Shown: positions 41,375 through 50,290, counted from the stretch's first letter. The stretch: 64,000 nucleotides of DNA from Bacillota bacterium (GCA_012727425.1 JAAYHQ010000057.1:18688-82687), one strand, 5' to 3'. Notes: generated by a model from the letters alone, not told the origin. A program made the numbers and translations.

Positions 41375-43882
41375 ATGGAGTATGATGTTAACCAGGAAGA
41401 AGCAAAACAGGTGTCGGCACCGGAAGTGAAAAAAGGACAATTCCCGGTAGACGAGGCCACGGCAGAAGAGGAAACGCCGGAGAAGACTACGGGCAACAGC
41501 GAAACCAGTCCGGAGGCGACCGGGGCAGAAGTGGAAGCAGAGCAGGACAAAGAGGCTGGTTGTAACCGGGAAGAAGTGATGACCGGAACCGGTGAGGAAG
41601 ATGACGAAGGAGTAAGCCAAACCTCCCCGCTGGCGGCGGGGGAAGAAGGAACAGGAACGCCCAACCGTACGGCATCCGGGGCGGGATTGGCCGGTTCTTT
41701 TCGGTTTGAACCGGAAACCGGAGCGACCTTGGTCATGCCCGACCGGGTACAGTTGAAAGTTCCAGCGGAGCCGGTACCGCCGGCTTGGGCGGCGGATTTT
41801 AACCCCCAAGTAACCCGGATTCGGGTGAACAATGAGCAAACACTACGGATGGATATTCCCAGGGATCAAGGGGTGGTTCAGCAATTACAAGGAGCAGAGG
41901 TGACCGTTGGGGAACGGGTGGCCCGGGTGCAACCGGTGGTTCGTCCCACCCAGTTGCCAAGCCCGGCCTTGAAGATCCGCAATATCACCGGTGAAGTGCG
42001 AAATGTCACGGCCGAAGTGATTAAAGACAAAGTCATTGTCCAGGGTATCGTCCATAAACAGATCTTCTTTGTGGGCCTTGACAATATTGTCCGTCACTTC
42101 TCTGAAGACGTCTCTTTCAGCACCTTTATTGAGATCCCGGGTGCGGAACCAGGGATGAATGTCCAGGTGCTTCCTAGGATCGAGAAAATCTTATTTCACC
42201 TGACCGATGACGGTTTCTTTGTCCAGCAAAAGATCATTCTTGAGATCTTTGTCAAAGTCACCCAGTTTGTCCAGGTCGGCTTGGCACTGGGGACCGGTCC
42301 GCTGCTGCTTTTGCCGCGCGTGGTCGGCGAAGGGGTCAAACAGGAGCTGGTTGAGAATCTGCTTACTTTATCCGAACCTGCTCTGAAAGTGGATGAAATT
42401 CGCGGTGAAATTCGCGACCTGGAAACCGAGGTCATCCCCGACAAGGTGATCGTCCAGGGTGTGATCCATAAACAGATCTTCTTTGTGGATCTGGAGAATA
42501 ACGCCCGTCATCAAGCCGAAGATGTTCCCTTTAGTTTATTTCTGGATCTACCCGGGGTGGTTCCGGGAGTTGATCTCCAGGTTCACCCCAGGATTGAGGG
42601 GATTTTCTTTGAATTGGTGTCCAGTACGGAATTAAGGCAGAAGGTCGTCGTCGAGGTTTTTGTCAAAGCGACCGAAGCCATCCAGGAGCGGGTCGCCATT
42701 GGGACCGGACCCTTATACAAAGTCCAGCAGGTGATCGGGGAGGGCGAAAAGCAGATTTTAAACGAATCGCTCCTGACTTTGGAGCGTCCTGCCCTCAAGG
42801 TCCGGGAGATTGTCGGTGAAATCCGGAGTTTGGTCGCAGAAGTAATTCCGGATAAAGTAATTATTCAGGGTGTGCTTCATAAGCAAATCTTTTACATCGG
42901 CACCGACAATATCGAATACCATCAAGCGGAGGATCTGCGCTTCAGTCTCTTCATTGATCTGCCCGGCGCTTTACCCGGATTAAACGTCACGATCCGGCCC
43001 CGGATCGAAACGATCCTCTTTAACTTGGAAACCGAGACCACCGTCCGGCAGAAAGTGATTGTCTTCTTTAATGCGATCGTGACGGAGACCATTCAAGTTC
43101 CTCTGGTCACCGGCGATTTTGCCCTCTTCAAATTAGAACAGGTGATTGGGGAAGGGTTCCGGCAGCTTCTGGTGGAGCGGCGGGAACGGATTCCGGCCCC
43201 GGTAGTCCGCAATGTGGTTGTCGAAGTTGTCGTGCCGCCGGCGGGGATTGTCACCGGCCGTCAGCAGATCATCGTGGAAAATGTCGTTGAACTACCGCAA
43301 CCGGCAGTGAAAATCAAGGAAGTACAGGGAGTCATCACCGATCTGCGCGCGCGGGTGATCTTCAATGGCGCGGTGCTGGTCGATGGGATCATTAATAAAC
43401 AGGTCTTCTTCGTCAGCGAAGACGGAATCGTTCGTTCGGTGATGGAGCAGATTCCCTTCTCCATCCTGGTGAATGTCCCCGGCATCACCCCGGAGACCCC
43501 CTTCACCGTTGCGGTTGAGATTGAAAACATCTCCTTTACCCTTTCCCCCGATGGCCGTTTCCTCCGTCAGATCATTGTTTTAAATGCGGAAGTGACCGGG
43601 GAAACCCCGGCCCCCGAACCATTCCAGGTCGTAACCGCCGTCACCGGGCCGGGGATCGTGACCGAGACGGTTCTGGTCCGGGCGCCAATCCAAACCCCAA
43701 GCGGGGTGGAGGTCCGGGAGTTTCCGGTGGTCACCGCGGTGACCGGCCCCGGCATTGAGCGGGTGGAAACGGCCGTGGTGCTTTTGGATGTGGTCAATGA
43801 CGGGAACCCGAACCCGGTACCGATTGAAGTAGTAACCAACGTAATCTTTGCCGTTGTTCCCCTTTTGCCCGTGGGAGCTTAA
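41375..43882 (+). CDS. Four-repeat SPOCS-domain (DUF3794) spore-surface protein
   Basis: Large protein of about 835 residues. An acidic, low-complexity N-terminal region (about 1-110, rich in E, T, G and S) is followed by four SPOCS/DUF3794 repeats starting near nucleotides 41960, 42374, 42785 and 43298. Each carries the pattern KVIVQGxxHKQIFFV followed by EDVPFSxFxxxPG. The first three are spaced about 411-414 bases; the fourth is diverged (VLVDGIINKQVFFV). SPOCS domains are found in proteins of spore coats and in LysM proteins such as SafA-like ones. No signal peptide, consistent with assembly in the mother cell. The start is uncertain between ATG 41366 and 41375, both near AAAGGAGG. Confidence 0.85.
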   Translation: MEYDVNQEEAKQVSAPEVKKGQFPVDEATAEEETPEKTTGNSETSPEATGAEVEAEQDKEAGCNREEVMTGTGEEDDEGVSQTSPLAAGEEGTGTPNRTASGAGLAGSFRFEPETGATLVMPDRVQLKVPAEPVPPAWAADFNPQVTRIRVNNEQTLRMDIPRDQGVVQQLQGAEVTVGERVARVQPVVRPTQLPSPALKIRNITGEVRNVTAEVIKDKVIVQGIVHKQIFFVGLDNIVRHFSEDVSFSTFIEIPGAEPGMNVQVLPRIEKILFHLTDDGFFVQQKIILEIFVKVTQFVQVGLALGTGPLLLLPRVVGEGVKQELVENLLTLSEPALKVDEIRGEIRDLETEVIPDKVIVQGVIHKQIFFVDLENNARHQAEDVPFSLFLDLPGVVPGVDLQVHPRIEGIFFELVSSTELRQKVVVEVFVKATEAIQERVAIGTGPLYKVQQVIGEGEKQILNESLLTLERPALKVREIVGEIRSLVAEVIPDKVIIQGVLHKQIFYIGTDNIEYHQAEDLRFSLFIDLPGALPGLNVTIRPRIETILFNLETETTVRQKVIVFFNAIVTETIQVPLVTGDFALFKLEQVIGEGFRQLLVERRERIPAPVVRNVVVEVVVPPAGIVTGRQQIIVENVVELPQPAVKIKEVQGVITDLRARVIFNGAVLVDGIINKQVFFVSEDGIVRSVMEQIPFSILVNVPGITPETPFTVAVEIENISFTLSPDGRFLRQIIVLNAEVTGETPAPEPFQVVTAVTGPGIVTETVLVRAPIQTPSGVEVREFPVVTAVTGPGIERVETAVVLLDVVNDGNPNPVPIEVVTNVIFAVVPLLPVGA

Positions 43883-43903
43883 CCGGTTGGCTAAATCCTT
43901 CGG

Positions 43904-43930
43904 AAAAATGGGCTTTGCAAGCCCATTTTT
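43904..43930 (+). terminator. Terminator of the first SPOCS gene
   Basis: Perfect 12-pair stem AAAAATGGGCTT/AAGCCCATTTTT with loop TGC, 21 bases after the stop codon. Confidence 0.9.
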
Positions 43931-43948
43931 CCTTTTTAAGAAATGAGC

Positions 43949-43974
43949 ACAAACCAGGAGTGTTTCATATATTA
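43949..43974 (+). promoter_or_regulatory. Possible sigma-K type promoter
   Basis: CATATATTA (43966-43974) fits the sigma-K -10 pattern CATAnnnTA, with an AC dinucleotide (43949-43950) 15 bases upstream; the usual spacing is 16 or 17. The next gene starts 40 bases downstream. A late mother-cell promoter would suit this cluster. Confidence 0.35.
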
Positions 43975-44014
43975 TATTAGCCAACCGAGGGGAGAGGTTA
44001 AAGGGGGCACGAGC

Positions 44015-44758
44015 ATGGAGTTGGCACTGGCCATTGGCGCTTTTGTTGCGATCACAGCCTTGATTGCCCTCTGCACATGCTGGTTTTTCCACCTTCACCG
44101 TCGCTATCTGGTTGTGGCTGATTACCACAGTGTCCCAACAACCGCAGAAGATGAAGATTATTCTCCTGCACCGTGCACGTCAACACCATCTGTTTCCGGG
44201 GATAACCGGGGGAACAAGCTTCTTTTATCGATTCAGCGGTTGGACGATGACGCGCTTCAACCGCAAAGCCCCGCCCCCAATGGAGAAAGAGAAGAACCAC
44301 CAAACAAAACGCGCACCAGCAGTGAACGAACCGGAGTTGAACAGGAGGAAAACGGGGCGGAGGCAAGATTGTTGTCCGTGGTCGTCCAGGACGGGAAGCA
44401 AGAACAGCTCAAGACGGAAGAAAACCTCAAAACGGAAGAACAGTTCGGGACGGAGGAGCAGTTGAAGACGGCAGAACAACTATGGATGGAAGAACAGTCA
44501 AAGACGGTTCCGCAGTCAAGGACCGAAGAACAACAAGGGACGGAATTGATTGACCGGTACACAGAAGAAGGTGGGGGCGAAACCGAACCGGCGGTGGTAC
44601 TGCCCGGTTGTTTTCCGGTCGCCGCGGGGGAGCATGAGAAAGCGCTTGCGTGCGAAAAAAAAAAGCGGGTGTGGTGGAAAAACCGGAAGCAAGGTGTGTG
44701 CAACCTAATCCCGTGGACGCGGCTCCGGCAGAAAGATTGGAAGGAGGAGATAGGTTAA
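44015..44758 (+). CDS. Membrane-anchored protein with acidic hexapeptide repeats
   Basis: A 247-residue protein I do not recognise. One N-terminal membrane segment (about residues 3-28) ends in HLHRRYL, a positive-inside anchor. The rest is hydrophilic and low in complexity, with about eight units of a six-residue repeat (KTEEQL-like) in the middle and a basic, tryptophan-containing tail (KKKRVWWKNRK). AAAGGGGGC precedes the ATG at 44015. Its stop TAA overlaps the ATG of the next SPOCS gene by one base, so the two are translated together. Confidence 0.65.
   Translation: MELALAIGAFVAITALIALCTCWFFHLHRRYLVVADYHSVPTTAEDEDYSPAPCTSTPSVSGDNRGNKLLLSIQRLDDDALQPQSPAPNGEREEPPNKTRTSSERTGVEQEENGAEARLLSVVVQDGKQEQLKTEENLKTEEQFGTEEQLKTAEQLWMEEQSKTVPQSRTEEQQGTELIDRYTEEGGGETEPAVVLPGCFPVAAGEHEKALACEKKKRVWWKNRKQGVCNLIPWTRLRQKDWKEEIG
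44411..44554 (+). repeat. 18-bp imperfect tandem repeat encoding KTEEQL-like units
   Basis: Eight consecutive 18-base units encode KTEENL, KTEEQF, GTEEQL, KTAEQL, WMEEQS, KTVPQS, RTEEQQ and GTELID. Units differ at several positions, so the array is old, yet the reading frame is preserved. Confidence 0.85.
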
Positions 44759-46017
44759 TGGATCCATTGGTGCGGGCAGAGGTGGTGATCGGAGAAGGCA
44801 CCAAGCAACTGTTGCTTGAGACAAATGTTACTTTAAACCGACCGGCCATCAAGATCCGGAATATTACGGCAGAGATCCGGAATTTGACCACTGAATTGAT
44901 CCAGGATAAAGTGATCATCCAAGGCGTGCTCCACAAACAGATTTTCTTCGTGGGTGAGGATAATATCGTTCATCACCAGTCGGAAGACGTCCCGTTCAGC
45001 ACTTTTATCGATATTTTCGGGACCGAACCGGGGATGAATATTCAGGTCCATCCGGTTATTGAAACAATTCTCTTCTCTTTAATCAAACCAACCCTACTCC
45101 ATCAGAAGGTTGTGGTCGAGTTTTTTGTCAAGGTTACCGAGTCCAACCAGCTTAATCTGGTCGAAGGGGCCGGCCCCCTGGTCCGTTTGGACCAAGTGAT
45201 CGGCGAAGGGACCAAACAGGAACTGCTCGAAGATACCGTTACACTTAATGTCCCAGCCCAGAAGATCGACGACATTACCGCAGAAATCCGGGACTTGACC
45301 ATTGAAGTCATCGACGACAAGGTGATTATTCAAGGGATTATCCACAAACAGATTTTCTTCATCGGTTTAGATAACATCGAGTACCACCAAGGGGAAGACC
45401 TGGAGTTCAGCACCTTCCTGGATATCCCCGGAGCAACCTCGGGGATGGATGTGGTAGTTGAACCAACAATCGAATTTATCCATTTTGAATTATTGGATGA
45501 AAACACGTTGCTCCAGAAGATTGTGGTTGAATTTTTTGTCAAAGTAACGGAGAGCATCCAAATCAACGTGATGCTCGGTCCCGGTGCTCTGCTGAAACTG
45601 GATACGGTCGTCGGTGAAGATACCAAGCAGTTACTGGTGGAGAATACCAGCACCCTTTCCCAACCGGCCATCAAGATCCGGGAGATCGTGGCCAAGATTG
45701 AACGGTTAATGGCGGAAGTGATCGAAGATAAAGTGATCATCCAAGGTGTTGTGCATAAACAGATCTTCTTTATTAACGAAGATAATCTGGAAATCCACCA
45801 GAGCGAAGACGTACCTTTTAGTACGTTTGTGGATATTCCCGGTGCGGTGCCGGGGATGGATGTGCGGATTAAGCCGGTAATCGAGACGGTGCTCTTCGAA
45901 TTACTGGACCGCACCACCCTCCGGCAGAAGGTGGTTGTGGAGCTCTTTATCAAAGTGACCGAGTCCCAACAGTTGCAGGTGCAAGTCGCGGCGCCCTATG
46001 GTCCCTACTATTTCTAA
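44758..46017 (+). CDS. Three-repeat SPOCS-domain (DUF3794) spore-surface protein
   Basis: A 419-residue protein made almost entirely of three SPOCS repeats of 137 residues each, starting near nucleotides 44839, 45250 and 45661. Each repeat has VIGEGTKQ(L/E)L, then KVIIQGxxHKQIFF and EDVPFSTFxDIPG. It is closely similar to the 835-residue protein upstream but lacks the acidic N-terminal region. The ATG at 44758 overlaps the previous stop (TAATG) and has AAGGAGGAG upstream. It is likely a structural component of the spore coat or outer spore layer. Confidence 0.87.
   Translation: MDPLVRAEVVIGEGTKQLLLETNVTLNRPAIKIRNITAEIRNLTTELIQDKVIIQGVLHKQIFFVGEDNIVHHQSEDVPFSTFIDIFGTEPGMNIQVHPVIETILFSLIKPTLLHQKVVVEFFVKVTESNQLNLVEGAGPLVRLDQVIGEGTKQELLEDTVTLNVPAQKIDDITAEIRDLTIEVIDDKVIIQGIIHKQIFFIGLDNIEYHQGEDLEFSTFLDIPGATSGMDVVVEPTIEFIHFELLDENTLLQKIVVEFFVKVTESIQINVMLGPGALLKLDTVVGEDTKQLLVENTSTLSQPAIKIREIVAKIERLMAEVIEDKVIIQGVVHKQIFFINEDNLEIHQSEDVPFSTFVDIPGAVPGMDVRIKPVIETVLFELLDRTTLRQKVVVELFIKVTESQQLQVQVAAPYGPYYF
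44839..46017 (+). repeat. Three direct DNA repeats with a 411-bp period
   Basis: The coding repeats begin at 44839, 45250 and 45661, exactly 411 bases apart. Stretches such as the HKQATCTT-equivalent region around CACAAACAGAT recur in nearly the same form, and related copies occur in the gene at 41375-43882. Such repeats invite unequal recombination and repeat-number change. Confidence 0.8.
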
Positions 46018-46036
46018 ACAACATTCCCCCGGAATG

Positions 46037-46069
46037 CAGGCCTCGATTTTTACAGGCCTGTATTTTTTT
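46037..46069 (+). terminator. Terminator of the second SPOCS gene
   Basis: Stem CAGGCCT/AGGCCTG with a ten-base loop and a run of seven T residues, 20 bases after the stop codon. Confidence 0.88.
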
Positions 46070-46127
46070 GGTCCCGCCCCGACATATAAATTATAAAGTG
46101 GAATGCTTACCGGGAGGGGCAGAATTA

Positions 46128-48161
46128 ATGGTCAAGCGGTGGCTGGGTTCCGGCAAACTGATCGTGCGAACTCCTTGGCCGTTCGGGATGAAGGTCCACC
46201 GCATTGATCTAGCTATTAAAGACTTCATGGTCAGGTGGGAACGGAACTCTGTGCTGCTTACGGTCGAGATTGAGCGGTCGATTCAGTACGTAACCGCCGC
46301 GGATGCAGTCATGGCCTGGACGGACCGGGTTGTTTACCAAAAGGATCACCCCCATCCTCCCGCGTTAATCCGTGGACAACCGCTGCAGGCGGCTGCAAAC
46401 ACCCTTTATTTTTTGGTCCAAGACCAAAAGGGGACGGCCGTTTTGGAACACGGGATCGGGCTGAGTTTTTCCGGCTGGAAACGGCAACCTCCGGTTCCGG
46501 TCACGGCACCGCGGGAAGACAGTTTATTGATCCGCGGGCTACAGTTGGTTGCTGCGGGAAGCTGCTTGCATACGGAAACCCTGGCTTGGTCGCCGTGCCA
46601 ACCGGAAGACCAGCCGGTAACGGCGGTTCTGACCGGGGGAAAGTTCATCCTGGCCCCCACCGGGATTCACTTCCGTGGAGAACTACAACTTGCTTCCGTC
46701 AAAGGGGAGTGCCGCCAAGAACCCCTTTCGGTGCTATTACCGCGGGAAGGTCCCGCCGACGGCGTGTTGGTGGGCGAAGCAAAGCTTCAGGACTTGATAG
46801 CGGTGGCCCCCGGTAAAGCGCTCCTCCCGGTCAAACTTGACTGGCGCTTATTCCAAGAGAAAACACTCCCGGTTTTACTGGCGCCGGGGGGACAGGGGGA
46901 GAGTTTTTTGCTCTGGCGCCTTTGGCACCGGGAAACCCGGATCTGGAGCGGGCAAACCGAGGTTAAACTACCCGAGAAGGCCAAAATGATTACGGAAGTG
47001 ACCGTGGCGGCGGTCCAGAGCCGGGTGGTCAAGGCCAAAAAAGGGCTTTTCTGTCTGGGCCAAATTACCCTTGATCTTTACTATGTGGACAACGCTGGCC
47101 GGGAAAAAGGGCACCGGGTCCGTCTTCCCTGGAAAGATTGGCTGGCCGCAGTGGCCGGCGGGGAGGCGCGGGTGGCAGCCGGGGAGCAGAAGTACCAAAT
47201 CGGGGTTATCCGGGTCAAAGGGGAGCAGATCCGTCTGCTGAACGGAGAAGATTTAACCCTCTTCCTCCAGTTGGAATACGAATTAACCGCCGGGACAAGG
47301 CAGAAGGCGGTTTTGGTGGTTCCGGACCCGACGGTGCCGACGGCGACGATTTTGGCGGAAAAAATCATTACGGAAGATGCTTTTGAGTATTATGTAGAGA
47401 TCCCGGTCCCAAGGCCCGCGGATTTCCGAGAAAGTCACCGTTTATGGTGGCAAGACGGGGAAGTAGAGGGGGAAACCGGGGACGGTGGGGTTTTTCTCCA
47501 AGCCCGGCCAACGCTGATCTGGCAGTACCGGAATACCGAACACAAGCTAAAAGCGGTCGACTTCCATCCCGTTTTGGCCTGGTTTCAGTTGGTCCCGCCG
47601 GTGCACCAAGGCGACCGGGTCTATGTGCGGTTGGAAACGGTCCGTCTCCACATGCAAGCAAAAGGGGGAGAAAATTGGGGAATCCAACTTCTCCTGCACG
47701 GCCGGTTAACGGTAACCAGGGAAGAACTGCGGGCCGTTGCCCTTGGCGGGTGCCGGGAAAAGGGGGAAAGGCTGTGGCGGCCGGCGCAGAAAAGGACCGT
47801 TTTGAAGTGGGAGGAAAAGCTCCCCTGTTCGGTGCGGCAGATTATCACAGCCCATTTTTTTTTAGGGGAGTTTCGTCGGGTCAAGACGGAGGAACTCTTG
47901 TTGCTGGAAGGAGAGGTGCGGGGGGAGATCACTTATCTTGGGAAAGACGGGGTTTCCCGTTATTATCGCGTCCGGAAAGAGCTGTGGGCCAATTTACCGC
48001 CGGAATATAATGTGGTCCCGGTGCTCATTCCGGTGCTGAGCGGCTGGAACTGTTATCCGTTAACGGAATGGAACTGGGAAAAGGGCGGGGTGTGGTGTGA
48101 AATCACCGTCGATTTACTGGCTTTTACGGCGGTTCAAATCAACGGCAAGGAGGTGAAGTGA
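46128..48161 (+). CDS. Large beta-rich protein with SPOCS-like segments, function unknown
   Basis: A 677-residue protein without signal peptide, cysteine-poor and rich in V, W, L, R and G. Several segments follow the SPOCS pattern of a hydrophobic strand, a turn with DGVSRYYR or DNAGREKGHR, and a PW-type loop: about residues 310-350, and near the C-terminus LLEGEVRGEITYLGKDG followed by VPVLIPVLSGWNCYP. These are diverged from the neighbours. I take it as another spore-surface structural protein, by position and pattern only. The ATG at 46128 follows CGGGAGGGG. Its TGA overlaps the ATG of the glycosyltransferase gene by one base. Confidence 0.6.
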   Translation: MVKRWLGSGKLIVRTPWPFGMKVHRIDLAIKDFMVRWERNSVLLTVEIERSIQYVTAADAVMAWTDRVVYQKDHPHPPALIRGQPLQAAANTLYFLVQDQKGTAVLEHGIGLSFSGWKRQPPVPVTAPREDSLLIRGLQLVAAGSCLHTETLAWSPCQPEDQPVTAVLTGGKFILAPTGIHFRGELQLASVKGECRQEPLSVLLPREGPADGVLVGEAKLQDLIAVAPGKALLPVKLDWRLFQEKTLPVLLAPGGQGESFLLWRLWHRETRIWSGQTEVKLPEKAKMITEVTVAAVQSRVVKAKKGLFCLGQITLDLYYVDNAGREKGHRVRLPWKDWLAAVAGGEARVAAGEQKYQIGVIRVKGEQIRLLNGEDLTLFLQLEYELTAGTRQKAVLVVPDPTVPTATILAEKIITEDAFEYYVEIPVPRPADFRESHRLWWQDGEVEGETGDGGVFLQARPTLIWQYRNTEHKLKAVDFHPVLAWFQLVPPVHQGDRVYVRLETVRLHMQAKGGENWGIQLLLHGRLTVTREELRAVALGGCREKGERLWRPAQKRTVLKWEEKLPCSVRQIITAHFFLGEFRRVKTEELLLLEGEVRGEITYLGKDGVSRYYRVRKELWANLPPEYNVVPVLIPVLSGWNCYPLTEWNWEKGGVWCEITVDLLAFTAVQINGKEVK

Positions 48162-49162
48162 TGCGAGTCTTGATGCAGAACCGTGCTTCCATGTTTCGGA
48201 TGTTGGCCGGCGATAGTGTGCAGATGAACAAGACGCGTGAAGCGTTAATCCAGTTGGGAGTCGAGGTGGACATTAAGACGCAACCGACGGCCGATTTCGC
48301 CCGTTATGACCTGGTCCATCTGTTTAACATTATTCCGATTGAAGAAACCTACCAATTTTACCAGAAGGCCAAGGCGTACGGAATTCCGATTGTGCTTTCG
48401 CCGATCTATTGGGACCCGCAAGAGTTTTTGATCAATATTGACCGTGCCCGGAAGGACCATTTTCTGGCCTGGTGGGCCCAGACCAAGCCTTTACGCCAGG
48501 AAGTTCTGGACGGAGTGGACCTTTTACTCCCCAATGGCCTGGTCGAGCAGGAATTATTACGAAAAGAGTTTAAACTGATGACGCCGGCCCGTTTAATTCC
48601 CAACGGGGTGGATCCGCTTTTTTACTACGCCAATCCGGAGAAGTTCACCAAAAGATTCGGGGCGAAAGATTTCGTTCTCTGCGTCGGCCGGATCTGCCGG
48701 CGCAAGAACCAGCTGGCTTTGATCAAAGCGGCGCGGACCCTCAACCAACAGGTGATCTTAATCGGGCCGATCAATGATTATCAGTATTACCAAGAATGCC
48801 GTCAGGAAGGGGAAGGCCAAGTCCGTTTTTTAGGCGGACTGAATCAAAGCTGGATCGCTTCGGCTTACGCGGCGTGTAGCGTCCATGTTTTACCCAGCTG
48901 GTATGAGACCCCGGGCCTCGTCAACCTGGAAGCCGGGCTGGCCGGTTGCAAACTGGTGACCACAGACCGGGGCACGGCCCGGGAATACTTGGGCGAGATG
49001 GCTTGGTACTGTTCGCCGGAGGTCTATTCCGTGAAGGATGCCCTCCGCCAGGCGTTGTATTCGCCGCCGTATTCGGGGCTTAAAGAACATATCTTGGCCA
49101 ATTATACCTGGGACCGGGTGGCCCGGTTGACCCTTGCGGCCTACCAGGAGGTTCTTCGTTAA
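48161..49162 (+). CDS. Glycosyltransferase family 4, spore-surface cluster
   Basis: GT-B glycosyltransferase of 333 residues. A short acceptor domain with RYDLVHLFNIIP is followed by the donor domain with LIPNGVDPLFYY, VGRICRRKNQLALIKAA, FLGGLNQSWIASAYAACSVHVLPSWYETPGLVNLEAG (split here for reading: the E-x7-E region is around ETPGLVNLEAG) and TDRGTAREYLG. It starts in a TGATG overlap with the large beta-rich protein, with AAGGAGGTG upstream, so it should be co-produced with a structural protein. A role in glycosylating the spore surface is inference. Confidence 0.87.
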   Translation: MRVLMQNRASMFRMLAGDSVQMNKTREALIQLGVEVDIKTQPTADFARYDLVHLFNIIPIEETYQFYQKAKAYGIPIVLSPIYWDPQEFLINIDRARKDHFLAWWAQTKPLRQEVLDGVDLLLPNGLVEQELLRKEFKLMTPARLIPNGVDPLFYYANPEKFTKRFGAKDFVLCVGRICRRKNQLALIKAARTLNQQVILIGPINDYQYYQECRQEGEGQVRFLGGLNQSWIASAYAACSVHVLPSWYETPGLVNLEAGLAGCKLVTTDRGTAREYLGEMAWYCSPEVYSVKDALRQALYSPPYSGLKEHILANYTWDRVARLTLAAYQEVLR

Positions 49163-49246
49163 TTGGTGCCAGGCGCTATAAGTTATACGGGCGGCTTTGG
49201 CATAAAGATGGGGGAAAGCAGGCACATTAACGAAGGGGAAAAGATC

Positions 49247-49555
49247 GTGTCCAACCGGTTTAGAGTGAACAAACGATGGCAAAACCCATTCCGGAGCCAA
49301 GTTGTGCTTTTGCACAAATTGATGGTGAAATATAACCTCGAGGGAATCTTTGATCTGCTTTCCCGGCCGGGACGGTTGGTCTACTTAAATTTTATGGCGG
49401 GGGTGGCCAGGGGATTTGGGATTGCCGTTGGCCTGACTATAGTCAGTGCCATCTTTCTGGCCATTCTCGCCAAGATCGCCAGTCTGAACCTGCCGATTAT
49501 CAGCAATTTTATCGCCCGCCTCGTCCGTCTGGTCAATGAGCAACTTCCGTATTAA
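49247..49555 (+). CDS. DUF5665 family membrane protein
   Basis: A 102-residue protein. A basic N-terminus is followed by VLLHKLMVKYNLEGIFDLLSRPGRLVYLN, which I recall as the family pattern, cited here as two parts (HKLMVKYNLEGIFDLL and the PGRLVYLNF end). One long membrane segment with glycines lies at about residues 55-90. Function unknown; common in spore-forming Firmicutes. GTG start at 49247 with AAGGGGA upstream is preferred to an ATG at 49208 without a binding site. Confidence 0.75.
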   Translation: MSNRFRVNKRWQNPFRSQVVLLHKLMVKYNLEGIFDLLSRPGRLVYLNFMAGVARGFGIAVGLTIVSAIFLAILAKIASLNLPIISNFIARLVRLVNEQLPY

Positions 49556-49573
49556 AAGGAAAAGGTGGTTCTG

Positions 49574-50245
49574 ATGCTGAGTAAAAAAAAGATCCGGTAC
49601 TTTGAAAAGAGACTTCGCGCGCAGTTTATGGAGTTAAGTGCAGATCTGGGACAAAACCATGATCTGGGTGCGGAACGGAGTTTAGGGGATGCGACCAAAG
49701 AATTGTCCGCTTACGATAACCACCCGGCCGACCTTGGGTCGGAGACTTATGAACAGGAGAAGGATTTGGGACTGGCGAATGCCTTCCGGGTCCGCCAGGC
49801 CGCGATTGAGGAGGCTCTTGACCGGATTAAGAGCGGGAAATACGGGGTCTGCCGGGACTGCGGACGTTCAATTAACGAGGAAAGGTTGGAGGCCTTGCCT
49901 TACGCGGCCACCTGTATTGCTTGTCAACGGGAAGCAGAAGATAAACATGAATTGCGCTCCCGGCCGGTCGAGGAGGAGCTGTTAGCCCCGCCGTTCGCCC
50001 GGACGTTCACCACGGATGAAGATGACCAGACGGCCTTTGACGGGGAAGATGCCTGGCAGGCCGTGGCCCAGATGGGGACCGCCGAGTCACCCCAGGATCT
50101 TGGGGGCAACATCATTTATGAAGAGATGTATTCCGATGAACCCCGCGGGATTGTGGCCGACGTTGAGCAGGAACAGGTGCAGGAGGAAGGTTTGGCGCCA
50201 ACCCTTGACGAGCTTGCCACGGCCGAACAGGACGAAAAAAGGTGA
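49574..50245 (+). CDS. YteA-family sporulation protein, TraR/DksA zinc finger
   Basis: A 223-residue soluble protein. A helical N-terminal half contains LSAYDNHPADLGSETYEQEKD, a YteA-type pattern (quoted in part: NHPADLGSETYEQEKDLG). The DksA-type C4 zinc finger is CRDCGRSINEERLEALP and CIAC. The acidic C-terminal third contains GGNIIYEEMYSDEPRG, seen in YteA proteins. The family is linked to sporulation, with unknown biochemistry. The ATG at 49574 follows AAGGTGG. Confidence 0.88.
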   Translation: MLSKKKIRYFEKRLRAQFMELSADLGQNHDLGAERSLGDATKELSAYDNHPADLGSETYEQEKDLGLANAFRVRQAAIEEALDRIKSGKYGVCRDCGRSINEERLEALPYAATCIACQREAEDKHELRSRPVEEELLAPPFARTFTTDEDDQTAFDGEDAWQAVAQMGTAESPQDLGGNIIYEEMYSDEPRGIVADVEQEQVQEEGLAPTLDELATAEQDEKR

Positions 50246-50290
50246 TGGCCGGAGGACGCAAGGACAAAACACTCCGGGCCCACAAGCTGT

